The translations under genes were made by a program, and so were the position numbers. A stretch of DNA of 64,000 bases from Boesenbergia rotunda. Its lineage: Eukaryota > Streptophyta > Magnoliopsida > Zingiberales > Zingiberaceae. Position 1 is the first letter of the stretch. Each line of letters begins with the position of its first letter. The DNA lies in NCBI GenBank assembly GCA_024364735.1, contig JAGFNQ010001124.1:58331-122330 (forward strand). The letters run 5' to 3'. The notes beneath the pieces were generated by a model. It searched no databases and was not told the DNA's origin. It worked only from the letters and a program-made list of their open reading frames with translations. Positions 54,802 to 64,000 of this stretch are shown here, one piece after another.

Positions 54802-57038
54802 AAGCTTGAGCGTCTCGCGAAACTACTAAGTATGTATCCCCTAGATTTTCTTAAGCATAATTAGAAACAAATGAAAAGAAATTACCTAAGGTTATCAATT
54901 CTCATAAATCTAAGCTCTATGGATTAGTATCTTGTCCTTAAATCAACAACTTAGCCTTTTCATCCTTCATGAGTCATTGAGATGAATTTAACTCACTAGT
55001 CTTTCAAGGGAAGTTTTGGTGGCTCTCTCCTTAAGTTCTAAGTTGATGATGGAAGTAGAGCTCTCTCAAACACACATGCTTCTTGCACTATCATAGGCTT
55101 GCTTGTTATCTAATCTCCACCATTATTCATGATTAGGATCAACAACTATAAAAACAAATGAAAACATGAAAAATGATAAGAAATGGAGTAAAAACCAAGA
55201 AAATGGGAAAATGGATAAAGTGGAAGACTTGAGTGCTTGAGGATATTTTTGATGCTCTTTGCTTCTCTTTACAGTCCTCTAGTGCTATAAAAATGTGGTG
55301 AAGTCAAACTTAAATAATTCCTTTGATTTGGGTGAAGAAAACTCCATTTGATCTCAATGTGCCAAAAACCTCATTTGTGTGCCAATTGCTTCCTTCATTC
55401 TTCTTTCCTGATTTTTCCTCTTTTCCTTTCTCTCTAGCAAGGTCAGAAATGAAATGAAATAAAGCTTGGACTCGGATGAGAAAATTTTCAGTGCCAAAAC
55501 TCCATTTGTGCTATCTTACTTCTTCCTTCTCTTTTTCTCTCTTTTTTTTTCGAACTGTTTTTCTTTCTCTTTTCTTTTCCTGCTCTCAATCTTCTATTTG
55601 AGCACTTCGGATCAGATTTTTTTCATCAGAGAACTTGAGGAATCAAGTAACAATTAGGGAATTAGATGCTCCACATTTAATCCCCACTAAACAACCCTTG
55701 CAACCCATCTTTGATACACTTCACCTTAAAGTTGGCACACTACTTTCTCTTCTTCTTCTTCTCTGTTCTTTACTGATTTTTTTTTCTTTAGGCCAGCTGC
55801 TTGTTCAGTCATTATGTGCTTGAATTCTGATCAGAGTCAGCTTCACTCCAACTGCCGTGAGCTTCAAAGGAATAACTACTTGCTGTTTTTAGTTCCCAAT
55901 TTTTCCTTCTTGTCTTTAGCTGCAATTTTTTTTCTGTTTCATGTTTCAGATTCCACTCCTCGCAGCTAATTTCAGAACCTGCTCCTCTGCTCTGATCAGC
56001 AGCATCCCACGGCTTCAATCTCAGATTTTTCACAGCTTCACTTCACTGCCCAGATTTTCTTCCTTCCTCTGATTTTGGCACAAATTTTTCTTGGCTGCAG
56101 ATTACCCAGTTTGTGTCTACATCAGCCTCAATTCAGCTTCAATTCAGCACTCGGCAGCAATCTAAATTCCAGAAGTTTGGATTTCGGCCATGGCACAATG
56201 GTCTTCAAGTTGATACACTGATTTTTTCTCAGACTCTTCTTTCTTCTTTCGAAATGATCACAGATTTTTTCCTTTTTGGCATGGCACAGATTTTCAGATT
56301 TTTCCATTGCTTGCCACTTGAATCTTCAAAATATGATAAGGAAGCTAGATCTCCAATTGCTTCCATCTCTCTTATTCATTTTGGACACCAAACTCAACTC
56401 ACTTGGCACCTTGTGTCTTCAATTTGACAAAAAAAAATTTCCTTTGAAATGAAATGCATCCTTGCTCCAAAATAATTCCAAACTCTAGTCACTCCCCCAC
56501 ACTTAAATCTTTGTCCGTCTCGGGCAAAGTAGCATCAAAAAACATCCCAAGCAAACAAATCCATAGAAAAAAATGGGGTTAAGAGTAGGAATAAAGAAAG
56601 ACAAATAGAATAGACATGATTTTTGCCAAAATTGATATGGAAAGGTAAACAAAGTGATTAGTCTCTATAGACGTGATCAAATCATCGAAATATGGCTTAG
56701 AAAAAACCTAAGCAAGTTCTAGAGCACAATGACATATGTGTATCACAAAAGTAAGGCTAATTCTCACTAGGCAAAAATAATTCATCTCAAGTCCTCAATT
56801 AAGAATCTAAAACCAAGTAGTACTCAAGCATCCAAGATTTCATCCATTAGCTCAAACCTTAAGTTTTAACAACCAAATTTAATTTATTTTCAAAAGACTC
56901 TAAAATGCTATGGAGATAATCTAGAGGGATACTTTTATTTCTACTCATGCAAGAAAAAGTGACAAAAGAAATAACAAGATATTTACAATGACTCCTATTC
57001 ATTCTACTCTACTCATGCCTTTATTAGTAAGGACTAAT
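54802..57038 (-). other. Element C 3' non-coding spacer
   Basis: Counterpart of B's spacer, pyrimidine-rich on the + strand. A second PPT-like motif lies at about 56491-56505. The small frames on either strand have no conserved counterpart and are not called. Confidence 0.75.
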
Positions 57039-59530
57039 TTAAAGGAAAATTCTAGAAGTCATAAAAGTGAAAGAAAATGCAAGAAGGAACAAACTCCCCT
57101 TTATTTCTGGTGGACGGAGTCTATCCAGAAGTAGCCTCCATCGTGGTAGTGGAGGAACATGGGTGGCTGAGAGAATTCGGACTCCCCCACACTTGAACTT
57201 TACAAAAATTTGCTCTGGTGGCCTAAGGCGATTCAGGTTCAAGATCCATTGAAGGAATGGAGTGCTATGAATTAGAGTAAAATCAACTCCTCCTTCTTGA
57301 TGCCTTTTGAAAATTCTTCCAGGAGGCTGGAGTCTGTTCAAATGGAGCACCCACTCCGGAAGTCTTCTAGACCCTGCAAAACAATGTAATACCTCTCTCA
57401 AGCGTGCAGGGTACGAAAGAAATAAAATAATATCAGTCTCTGCATGAAATGTATCCAAAACTGCATCATATCCAATTAAATCAATTCTTGGCGCCTCAAT
57501 AAATTTTTCACAATCATTTCCTATGAAATTTGCATCCAAAAACTCATCACAAATAATGAAATCAATTTTTGGCACTTCAATAGAAATATCACAATTATTT
57601 TCCATCAAGGATGTATCAAGCAATGTATCACAGCCCATGAAATCAACTTTAGGTGCCTCACTGATTTTTTCACAATTATTTCCAGCATAAGATATCTCAA
57701 AAGACTCATCACAACAATCAACAATACTAGGCACTTCTAAAAATTTTTCACTATCAGCATTTTCATGATATATATCCCAACATGCTTCATTTTTAGCAAA
57801 TTCAACACTAGGTACCTCTAGGGATTTTTCACAATCAAATTCTACAAGAGATGCATCCCTAAGTATATTACAAATAATAAAATCAGTTTGAAGTACCTCT
57901 ATGCAATTTTCAGAAAAATTAGGAGGAGTATTTACCTGATCATGCTGAAAAATACCTGGAGGTTTTACAAAAGTAGATGTATCTGTGGCCTCCTCCTGGT
58001 CAAGTACATGTTCCACTTCAGGCTTTGGTTCTGGTGTACACTCAACTAAAACAGGTGATCCTTGGGTTCTTGCTTCCACCATGCAAGTCCCTACACTTTC
58101 TGGTTCATCATTTAAATCTTGTTGTGGTCCCTGGGGCTTAGTGCAATCCCCTACACCTATGGAATCATCTCCTATGCATGCTTCTCTGTAATATCTGCAA
58201 CAACAACATTAGAAAAATTAGGACCATCAATAAAACTATCATCACAAAATGAAAATCGAGAAGGGTCCTGTAATGCTTCAGAATCTTCTTCTTGAGCTGA
58301 AAAATTTGGAAATGGATTTTCAATAGGAATCTCCGGAGGAATGCATGCTGTAGGTGCCCTATTTTTGATGTTTTCTTCTTCTTCTTCCACCAAATTTGCA
58401 AGATCACTTGAAGAAGGACTTGGCCATGCACTAGGGTCACCTTGAACTGATATAAACTCAACTCCAGGGATGTTTTGAATGCGAAAATAGGATGCTGAAA
58501 ATTTTTCAGGAAATTCGGCCTCTGGAGTGTTTAAACTTGATACAATCTCTTCATTTCCCAAGGTTAGATCACCATCATACCCCTTAGAATTAAGAGTAGC
58601 TTGAGAAGATAATTGTTCTGATCTTTGGACTTTTATCTGATTGAATTGATCAACCAATTTTGCAAGGCGTTGTTGTTGAAGTTGAAAAATTTGCTGTTGT
58701 TGTTGTTGAAAATTTTGCTGTTGTTGTAGGACTTGTTGAAGCATCTCCATCAATTATTGTTGAGCCTCACTCTCATCAGGATTCTCAAAGCCTCCTTGAT
58801 TGGTGTGGAACCCCTGTTGGACTTGCAATGTAGCATAAGGCTGCTCAAAACTGTAAGTAGGTTGTGAAGTCTGAAATTGAGACTGTGGGGGTTGATAAAA
58901 TGGTTGAATAAGCTGATTAAATTGCTGAAAACTTGGTTCACAACTTGGTGGAGATGGCTGAAAATTATGATTCTGGAAATTCTGATCATAGGGCTGAAAT
59001 TGTTGGTTGGAAGATTGGATTGATTGCTGAAAATTCTGATCCTGGAATTGAAAACTTTGAATTGGTGGCTGAAAATTCTGATCGTTTGGTGGAAAATTTT
59101 GCTGTGAAGGTTGAAATCCACTCTGATTTTGATTCTGGAAAGTCTGAAATGGTTGGAACCCTTGCTGAAAATTTTGACTTGATTGAAAATCTTGCTGAAA
59201 TTGTTGAAATGGAGGCTGAAAATTCTGGTTGCATGGCTGGAATTGTTGTGGAAATTGATATGGTTGCTACAAATTATCTTGGTACCCTTGTTGAATTCCT
59301 TGAAAAAGTGACTGATCTTGTTGATAAGGTTGCTGAAAGTTGGGCTGAAATTGCTGGAATTGGGGCTGAAAATTCTGGAATTGTAGCTACCCAATCTGAA
59401 AATTCTGACTTGGCTGAAATTCTTGCTGAAATTGTTGACATTGTGACTGAAAAAACTGATTTGGTTGCTAATTGAAAGGTTGGTTCTGCTGAAATTGTGG
59501 ACACGGCTGCTGGTAATTAGATGAGAACAT
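57039..59530 (-). pseudogene. Element C long ORF, homologous to the B ORF (unknown function)
   Basis: From ATG 59530 (M-F-S-S-N-Y-Q-Q-P) one frame runs through about 260 codons of F-Q/N-Q/P-rich sequence, interrupted only by stops at Gln positions. It continues into a polyQ block (58753-58560) and an acidic segment to 58172. A frameshift near 58170 leads to the open block ending at 57039. That block has G-T-C-M-V-E-A-R, acidic repeats N-N-C-E-K-x-x-E-A-P and N-N-C-D-I-S-I-E-V-P, and three repeats of W-x-L-x-L-[ND]-R-L-[RQ]-P-P. About 830 codons in all. Frameshifts sit at other sites than in B, so both copies decayed independently from an intact ancestor. I do not recognise the family. Confidence 0.8.
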
Positions 59531-59669
59531 TTTGAACTAGCAGTCCTGTCACAAAACAAACAAGAAAAATGGCAGCAACCGTATACAAAAGATAAAGCAC
59601 AAGAAAATAGAATCAAATGATATGCCCATAAGCACACAAGCAAAAATCAAACAAATCAACTAGTTGCTT

Positions 59670-59687
59670 CCCCGGCAACAGCGCCAA
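59670..59687 (-). other. Element C PBS (tRNA-Asp type)
   Basis: The minus strand reads TGGCGCTGTTGCCGGGG, one base different from B's PBS, six bases inside the LTR end. Confidence 0.85.
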
Positions 59688-59692
59688 AAATT

Positions 59693-61253
59693 TGATGGAC
59701 CCAAAATAGACTGTCACGAATGTGGGTCCTCCAAATTTAGAATATGAAAAAAATGCTGGAAACCCTTTTTGCAATCAAAATATGAAAACGTAGTAAAGGG
59801 GCCACAGGTCGTATTTTTCCTCGGGACTAGTTGAGAGTTTGTTTGATTCGAGCTCGTGTTTATTTGTCGTTTGTGGATTTTGGGTTTCGAATGTGATTTG
59901 GGTTTGGATTGCAAATAGAAATGAAAATGCAATGGAAGGAAAGAAACTTAACTAATAATTAAATAAATGATGGCAAGTGATAACTCAACCAATGGAAACC
60001 GAATCAAGCTAGAGGATTTAACTAAAGTTTGGAAACAAAGTTGATACCAAATCACAAATCAAGTTGTAGAAAGATGAATAAAAACAGGGCAGGAATTTTC
60101 AGCAGCAAGCAAACTTGGCACAAATCAAGCTAGCTACAAAATCTTAAAGTAAACAATTTAAAGGAAATTCAGAAATGTCTGAAAGCAAATCTAAACCATT
60201 TCAAACACAATAGCTCACTAAAAACTACCTTAAACTTGGCACCAAGCACTGCCTAATCTACACTTGATACAAAGTGCCAAATTTCAGCAAACTTGATGCA
60301 AAGGAGAAGACAAATCCTGTGTGCTGAAATGAATTAAGTGCCAAAGCTGTGACTGCCACTCAAGAACTGACACTAAGCAACTCAACTCAGGAAGAAAAAC
60401 TGTAAATGAAGTGAAATGTCTAGGTGATCCAAGAGATGTAGCAACAAACAGATGACTGATCAGTACCAAAGCATAACTGAATGTAATGTGCAGGAATCCA
60501 GAAATGAAATGCAAGGTTTCGAGATCTAATGCCGAGAAGCAGCAAATCTAATGCAGATTTAAACCAAACAATTAAGATCAAGTATTCCAATCTAATGTTC
60601 AGATTAAGTTAAGGAAAAATAAGTAACACGCAAGGACAACAAGGCTGATATGCAAAGAAAAACTGACACTGAAATGCAGTAGCAGAGACCTAATGCAGAA
60701 ATGAACTAGAAGTGAATCAAGCTGAACTGAAAACACGAAATTAAAACTAAATTGCTAAACATTTCAGATCAATTGCATTAACAAACTAATTGTTATCTTC
60801 AATTGCATGGAGTAAACTAGACATGAATCAAATTGGAACTAAACTAAAAAACTCAGAAGCTGAACTGAAACTTCAGAACAGAGCTGATACGCACAAATGG
60901 AAATGGCACGCAAGCAGGAAAACAAAATGAATTGAAATTGAATTCAATTAGTCCCTAAACACGCTTCCTAACTACTTAACTTACTGGATTTAACCCTAGT
61001 TACAGCAAAACAATTCAGGAAACTAAACTAGAGCACTGATATGAAAATGCAGGAATGAAACGTTTGCAGAAATTGAAATTACAGCCAAAACAGCAAAAAT
61101 TAACTAACTAAACTACTCCTCAACCCTTCCCGAGCTCAACATCTCCTTGTTCGTCACGCAAGGGCTGACCTTGAACCCCTAAGATCAGCAAACCAATTGA
61201 AAAATAGCTGAGTCGGTCGAATATGCTCAAACTGCATCAGCTGGGGAAATCCA
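59693..61253 (-). repeat. Element C 5' LTR, truncated
   Basis: Matches 52270-53840 closely and stops at GGGAAATCCA (61253), where the other LTR continues ATCCGAATCCC. About 960 bp of the LTR start are missing, with an abrupt change to unrelated sequence. Confidence 0.9.
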
Positions 61254-61560
61254 CAGAACAAGCCCAAACGATGGGGAGGAAGACACTCAGAGCCGACACG
61301 CAGACTTGTTCGCATCACTTATCAGATTGTAATGGAGGTCACAGGACTCTTAGGGTCCCTCTCCCACTTAGTTGTTTACATTGAGGATTTTCACAAGCAC
61401 ACACACAACAAGCACATAACCAACATAATGAAAAAGAAAATCTTAGATTTTCCAACTTTTCATGGCCTTGGTCTCCAATGTGCCTCCAGTTGTGTCGTCA
61501 CTTCGTCCGCTCCTCCCTTCACCATGCGCAAGCCACCTTGAGGGATCTCCGAGCCGAGTG
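61254..61560. other. Unassigned stretch between C and D
   Basis: No match to other parts of the window and no convincing gene. A CACACACAACAAGCAC microsatellite-like run lies near 61398. It could be flanking DNA or a fragment of a further element. Confidence 0.4.
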
Positions 61561-61952
61561 ACTAGCTAATTATTTACATCATCGATCATATACACCACGA
61601 AGGAGTGCACATGAAATCTATATCGAAAAGTAAACAAAAAGCTTGGCTAAACACGTGTCGTATTTAATTATACAAATTAAATACTACCGTCGTCGTGTTA
61701 ATTAATCCAAGTTAAAAGCTTGGCCTAACGATCGTCTCATCGTCGTGTTAATTAATCCAAGTTACAACTTAGCCAAAACCAAGGTTAAGGCCTTGTAACT
61801 TTTCGGATTAATTAACCGTGGAAAAGATAACGAATGGATCGTCGATTTTTGTGTTTATATTCGGGGTCCATGACATAAATTAATTATCACATTAATTAAC
61901 AAATAATTAACTCATGATAATTAATTATCAACATGCAATGACAAATATAATC

Positions 61953-62046
61953 AAAGTAATAACATAGCAAAAGTAAAACGGAGCTCGGGAGAGTTATACA
62001 AAGTAATAACATAGCAAAAGTAAAACGGAGCTCGGGAGAGTTATAC
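61953..62046. repeat. 47-bp tandem duplication in D LTR
   Basis: AAAGTAATAACATAGC... to ...GAGAGTTATAC is present twice without change (61953 and 62000 starts). Confidence 0.9.
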
Positions 62047-62834
62047 CTTGTCGTTTACCTCGCAGCCTTCTACTGTATGACCCTCCCCGCAGGACGTCGT
62101 GTGGGCGACAAGCTACCAAGACGCGGAGTCACCAAGGCCTCCAATGAATTCTCCTTCTTCTTCCTCTCCAATGCACCAAACCAAGAAAGAACCCTAGATT
62201 TAGGGGTTTTCTCCCCGCCGACCTTCACCACCTTTCTAGGTACCACTGGCGCCTATCCCTTGTCCAAGAGATCGCTGGCTCCAAGGTGGTGCATGGATGA
62301 AGAAGAAGATGGTGAAGAAGAACAAATCTCCTTCACCAAACCTAACCAAACAATTCTCCTCTCACCTCCTTGCTTGCGGTGCCGACGCCACCAAGGAAGC
62401 TTCTCCGGCCGGTCACCTCCTTCTATTCACGCCGCCGTGCACCACAAAAGTTGGAGAAGCTCTCCTCCTTTATCCTGTGATCACCAACATGTAAAGAAGA
62501 AGAAGAAGGAGCCGTGTAAGGAAGAAGAAGAAGAAAAACTTCCTCTCTTCCACCCGCCGGCACTCCCTAGCTAGTTCCGGCTAGAATTTCTGCCGCCGGT
62601 GCCCTCCCCTTCCACTCAAGGTATCTTCAGCCAAGAAAAGAGAAGAAGAACTCCTTCTCCCTCGCTCGAACCTCAAGAGAAGAGAATAGATGAGATGAAA
62701 AGTAACCACAAGGTTTCTCCTTGTTCTCCACCGCCAACCAACCCTTAACCCTAGGGGAGAGAAATTAGAGAGAGAGAGGGAAAGATTAGGTCTTGATTAA
62801 TTCATTAAAACCTTGTATCATGACCCCTATGGGG

Positions 62835-62842
62835 TATTTATA
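62835..62842 (-). promoter_or_regulatory. Putative TATA box of element D LTR
   Basis: The minus strand reads TATAAATA within CCCTATAAATACCCC, followed by a CT-rich leader. Confidence 0.6.
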
Positions 62843-63774
62843 GGGTTAAGGTAGGGACCATGAGGAGGAGTTGGTTCTTGGCCCGCTAATGGATCCAAAC
62901 CTGATCCATTAATGGAGATCTATTCCACTAAAGGATCTCATTGAACTTCCTCACCAACCCCCATATTTTCATATGGGCTCCACCTATTATGAGTCGTCCA
63001 TCTCCCCGTGTTTAAGATATCGAATGCCCGATAATTAATTTAAATTACTGATAATTAAATTAATTATCCTCTTGATCCTTGATTAGTACCACTCAACCTT
63101 TTCATCATGTTGGACCATAGTCCACTTGCAAGATTTGACATGACGATCCTTTTGAGCTCACCAAGGGGGCATCATCATCCTGACTCACCAGGACATGGAT
63201 TCCATCAATTATCAACGGCACACCATGCAGATAAAATTATTACCCAACTTACCGGGCCTATCGATCTAACAGAATAGATCTCCCCCATTGGTAAATCAAA
63301 GTAATAATTAATTAACTATATGTGCCTGTTATTATTTCAGGATTTAGAGATCGTACTCCATAATACAATCCGACGTCTGATCCAATTTACGAAGTCAGTA
63401 CAAAATTGGATGACCTCTCTTTTGGTCCTACTCAATGCACACAAAGTGCACTAGTGTAATTCTATGGTTAAGACAAACCACACCTAATTACACTACAACT
63501 ATCTCGATGGTTTGTCCAACTCCATCTCGGTTGTGAGCCTCTTTCTTATACTTCTCCAAGGAATCTTGATAATATGATCTTCTATGCGACACCATACACC
63601 ATGTTATCTACAATACCAAGTATGAGACATTTTGTGCATATACTAATATAAATATGCACCGTGTGATTTTGCTATTCTCTTTAAAATGTAAATGTATTCT
63701 AACCAAAAGCAAGGGTTTTAGTATACATCCTAACAATCTCCCATTTATACTGAAAGACTTTGCTGTTTTCAAAA

Positions 63775-64000
63775 TGTCATACATCTGACCCCTAGATCCT
63801 TCACATGCCTAAAAGCTCTCGCTACCAAGGCCTTAGTGATAAGATCTCCCTAGGTCTTTTTCTTATGTAATCTAGGCAACAACAGCTATTCCTTATCAGG
63901 GTGGTGCTTGCGCTCTATGTGCTTACTTGCCTTATGGACTCGTGATTTCTTCGAGTTTGCAACTGCACCATTTTGATCACAACAAAATGTGATAGTCCTG
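63775..64000 (-). pseudogene. Element D RNase H C-terminus
   Basis: The minus strand from the window edge reads C-D-Q-N-G-A-V-A-N-S-K-K-S-R-V-H, then K-H-I-E-R-K-H-H, then (after stops) D-L-I-T-K-A-L. These are the closing motifs of copia pol: the last catalytic Asp block, the H-I-E block and the L-T-K-x-L end before the PPT. At least two stops interrupt it. Confidence 0.75.

Larger units (their letters stand above)
52270..61253 (-). mobile_element. Element C: B-family non-autonomous LTR retrotransposon (minus strand), one LTR truncated
   Basis: On the minus strand the order is 5' LTR (61253-59693, truncated at its start), PBS TGGCGCTGTTGCCGGGG, long ORF (59530-57039), spacer, PPT AAGTGTGGGGGAGT and 3' LTR (54787-52270, 2,518 bp). 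The LTR starts TGATAAGTATC and ends GGGTCCATCA; it aligns with the B LTR over its length with moderate divergence. No pol. The two C LTRs are nearly identical where both exist. C is inserted in H's 3' LTR; the other edge and its target duplication are lost. Confidence 0.88.
61560..63735 (-). repeat. Element D 3' LTR
   Basis: Non-coding, with a TATA box (62835-62842, minus), a CT/GA-rich leader downstream of it and a 47-bp tandem duplication (61953-62046). The 165-codon + strand frame at 62077-62574 is antisense to the leader and is not considered a gene. Left boundary uncertain. Confidence 0.6.
61560..64000 (-). mobile_element. Element D: 3' end of a minus-strand Ty1-copia element (continues past window)
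   Basis: On the minus strand the window edge begins in RNase H, passes a purine tract (AATGGGAGAT, 63736-63745) and enters an LTR starting TGTTAGGATGTATAC at 63735. The LTR runs at least 2 kb leftwards; its inner end was not fixed (about 61560). Confidence 0.7.

Noticed and set aside
58933..59475. 180-codon + strand frame rich in Glu/Asn/Ala
   Set aside because: It is antisense to the Q/F-rich ORF of C; the regular codon repeats of the sense strand keep the antisense frame open.
62280..62560. Possible host gene exon at the right end
   Set aside because: The region is inside the D LTR by position (between the LTR start at 63735 and the tandem repeat at 61953), and no conserved domain is visible.
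62077..62574. 165-codon + strand frame with Pro/Lys-rich sequence
   Set aside because: Antisense to the leader region of the D LTR just downstream of its minus-strand TATA box; low complexity and no homologue.

Overview
This window is repetitive nuclear DNA from a flowering plant. Apart from short unassigned stretches it is built from transposable elements nested inside one another. I found no host protein gene, no rRNA or tRNA gene and no CRISPR array. The plant origin follows from the element types: Ty1-copia and Ty3-gypsy chromovirus polyproteins, tRNA-iMet and tRNA-Asp primer-binding sites, a RICESLEEPER-type hAT transposase, and SIRE-like copia elements with an extra 3' ORF. The sequence does not let me name the species.

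I label the elements A to I plus 'hAT' and 'solo LTR'. Left half: element A (copia, +, heavily decayed) fills 1-3786, and its 3' LTR is split into 3787-4418 and 28175-29924. Element B (4419-28174, +, tRNA-Asp PBS, no pol) split it. B has near-identical LTRs that are themselves interrupted: the 5' LTR carries a complete hAT transposon (6589-9560, 8-bp TSD) with an intact 712-aa transposase on the minus strand, and the 3' LTR carries a complete chromovirus E (18572-27664, minus strand, 5-bp TSD). Just after B's 5' LTR lies a 650-bp inverted repeat with a 48-bp loop.

Middle: 29925-30576 is the start of a minus-strand SIRE-like LTR (I), interrupted by A. I sits in an older SIRE-like element G. 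G also contains a solo chromovirus LTR (30653-33209, TSD aatgg) and a full-length SIRE-like copia F (34292-46590, TSD tcagc, 2.07-kb LTRs). F has lost several catalytic residues. F and G both carry an additional ORF downstream of, or in place of, pol; in F it has a visible intron.

Right half: G ends in a PPT and a putative LTR (49038-49535). Next come H, a gag-only deletion derivative (49536-52269), then C, a minus-strand relative of B (52270-61253, one LTR truncated), a short unassigned stretch, and D, the 3' end of another minus-strand copia element (about 61560-64000).

The most interesting content is the B/C family. Two diverged copies in opposite orientation share one long non-gag-pol reading frame: a glutamine/phenylalanine-rich N-terminus, a polyQ segment, cysteine-containing acidic repeats and three W-x-L...R-L-[RQ]-P-P repeats. 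They also share a tRNA-Asp PBS and three copies of a PPT-like motif. Other points of interest are the long hairpin inside B and the short perfect palindromes (CCAGTCGACTGG and GATCGGTC-n4-GACCGATC types) that recur in LTRs and spacers of otherwise unrelated element families.
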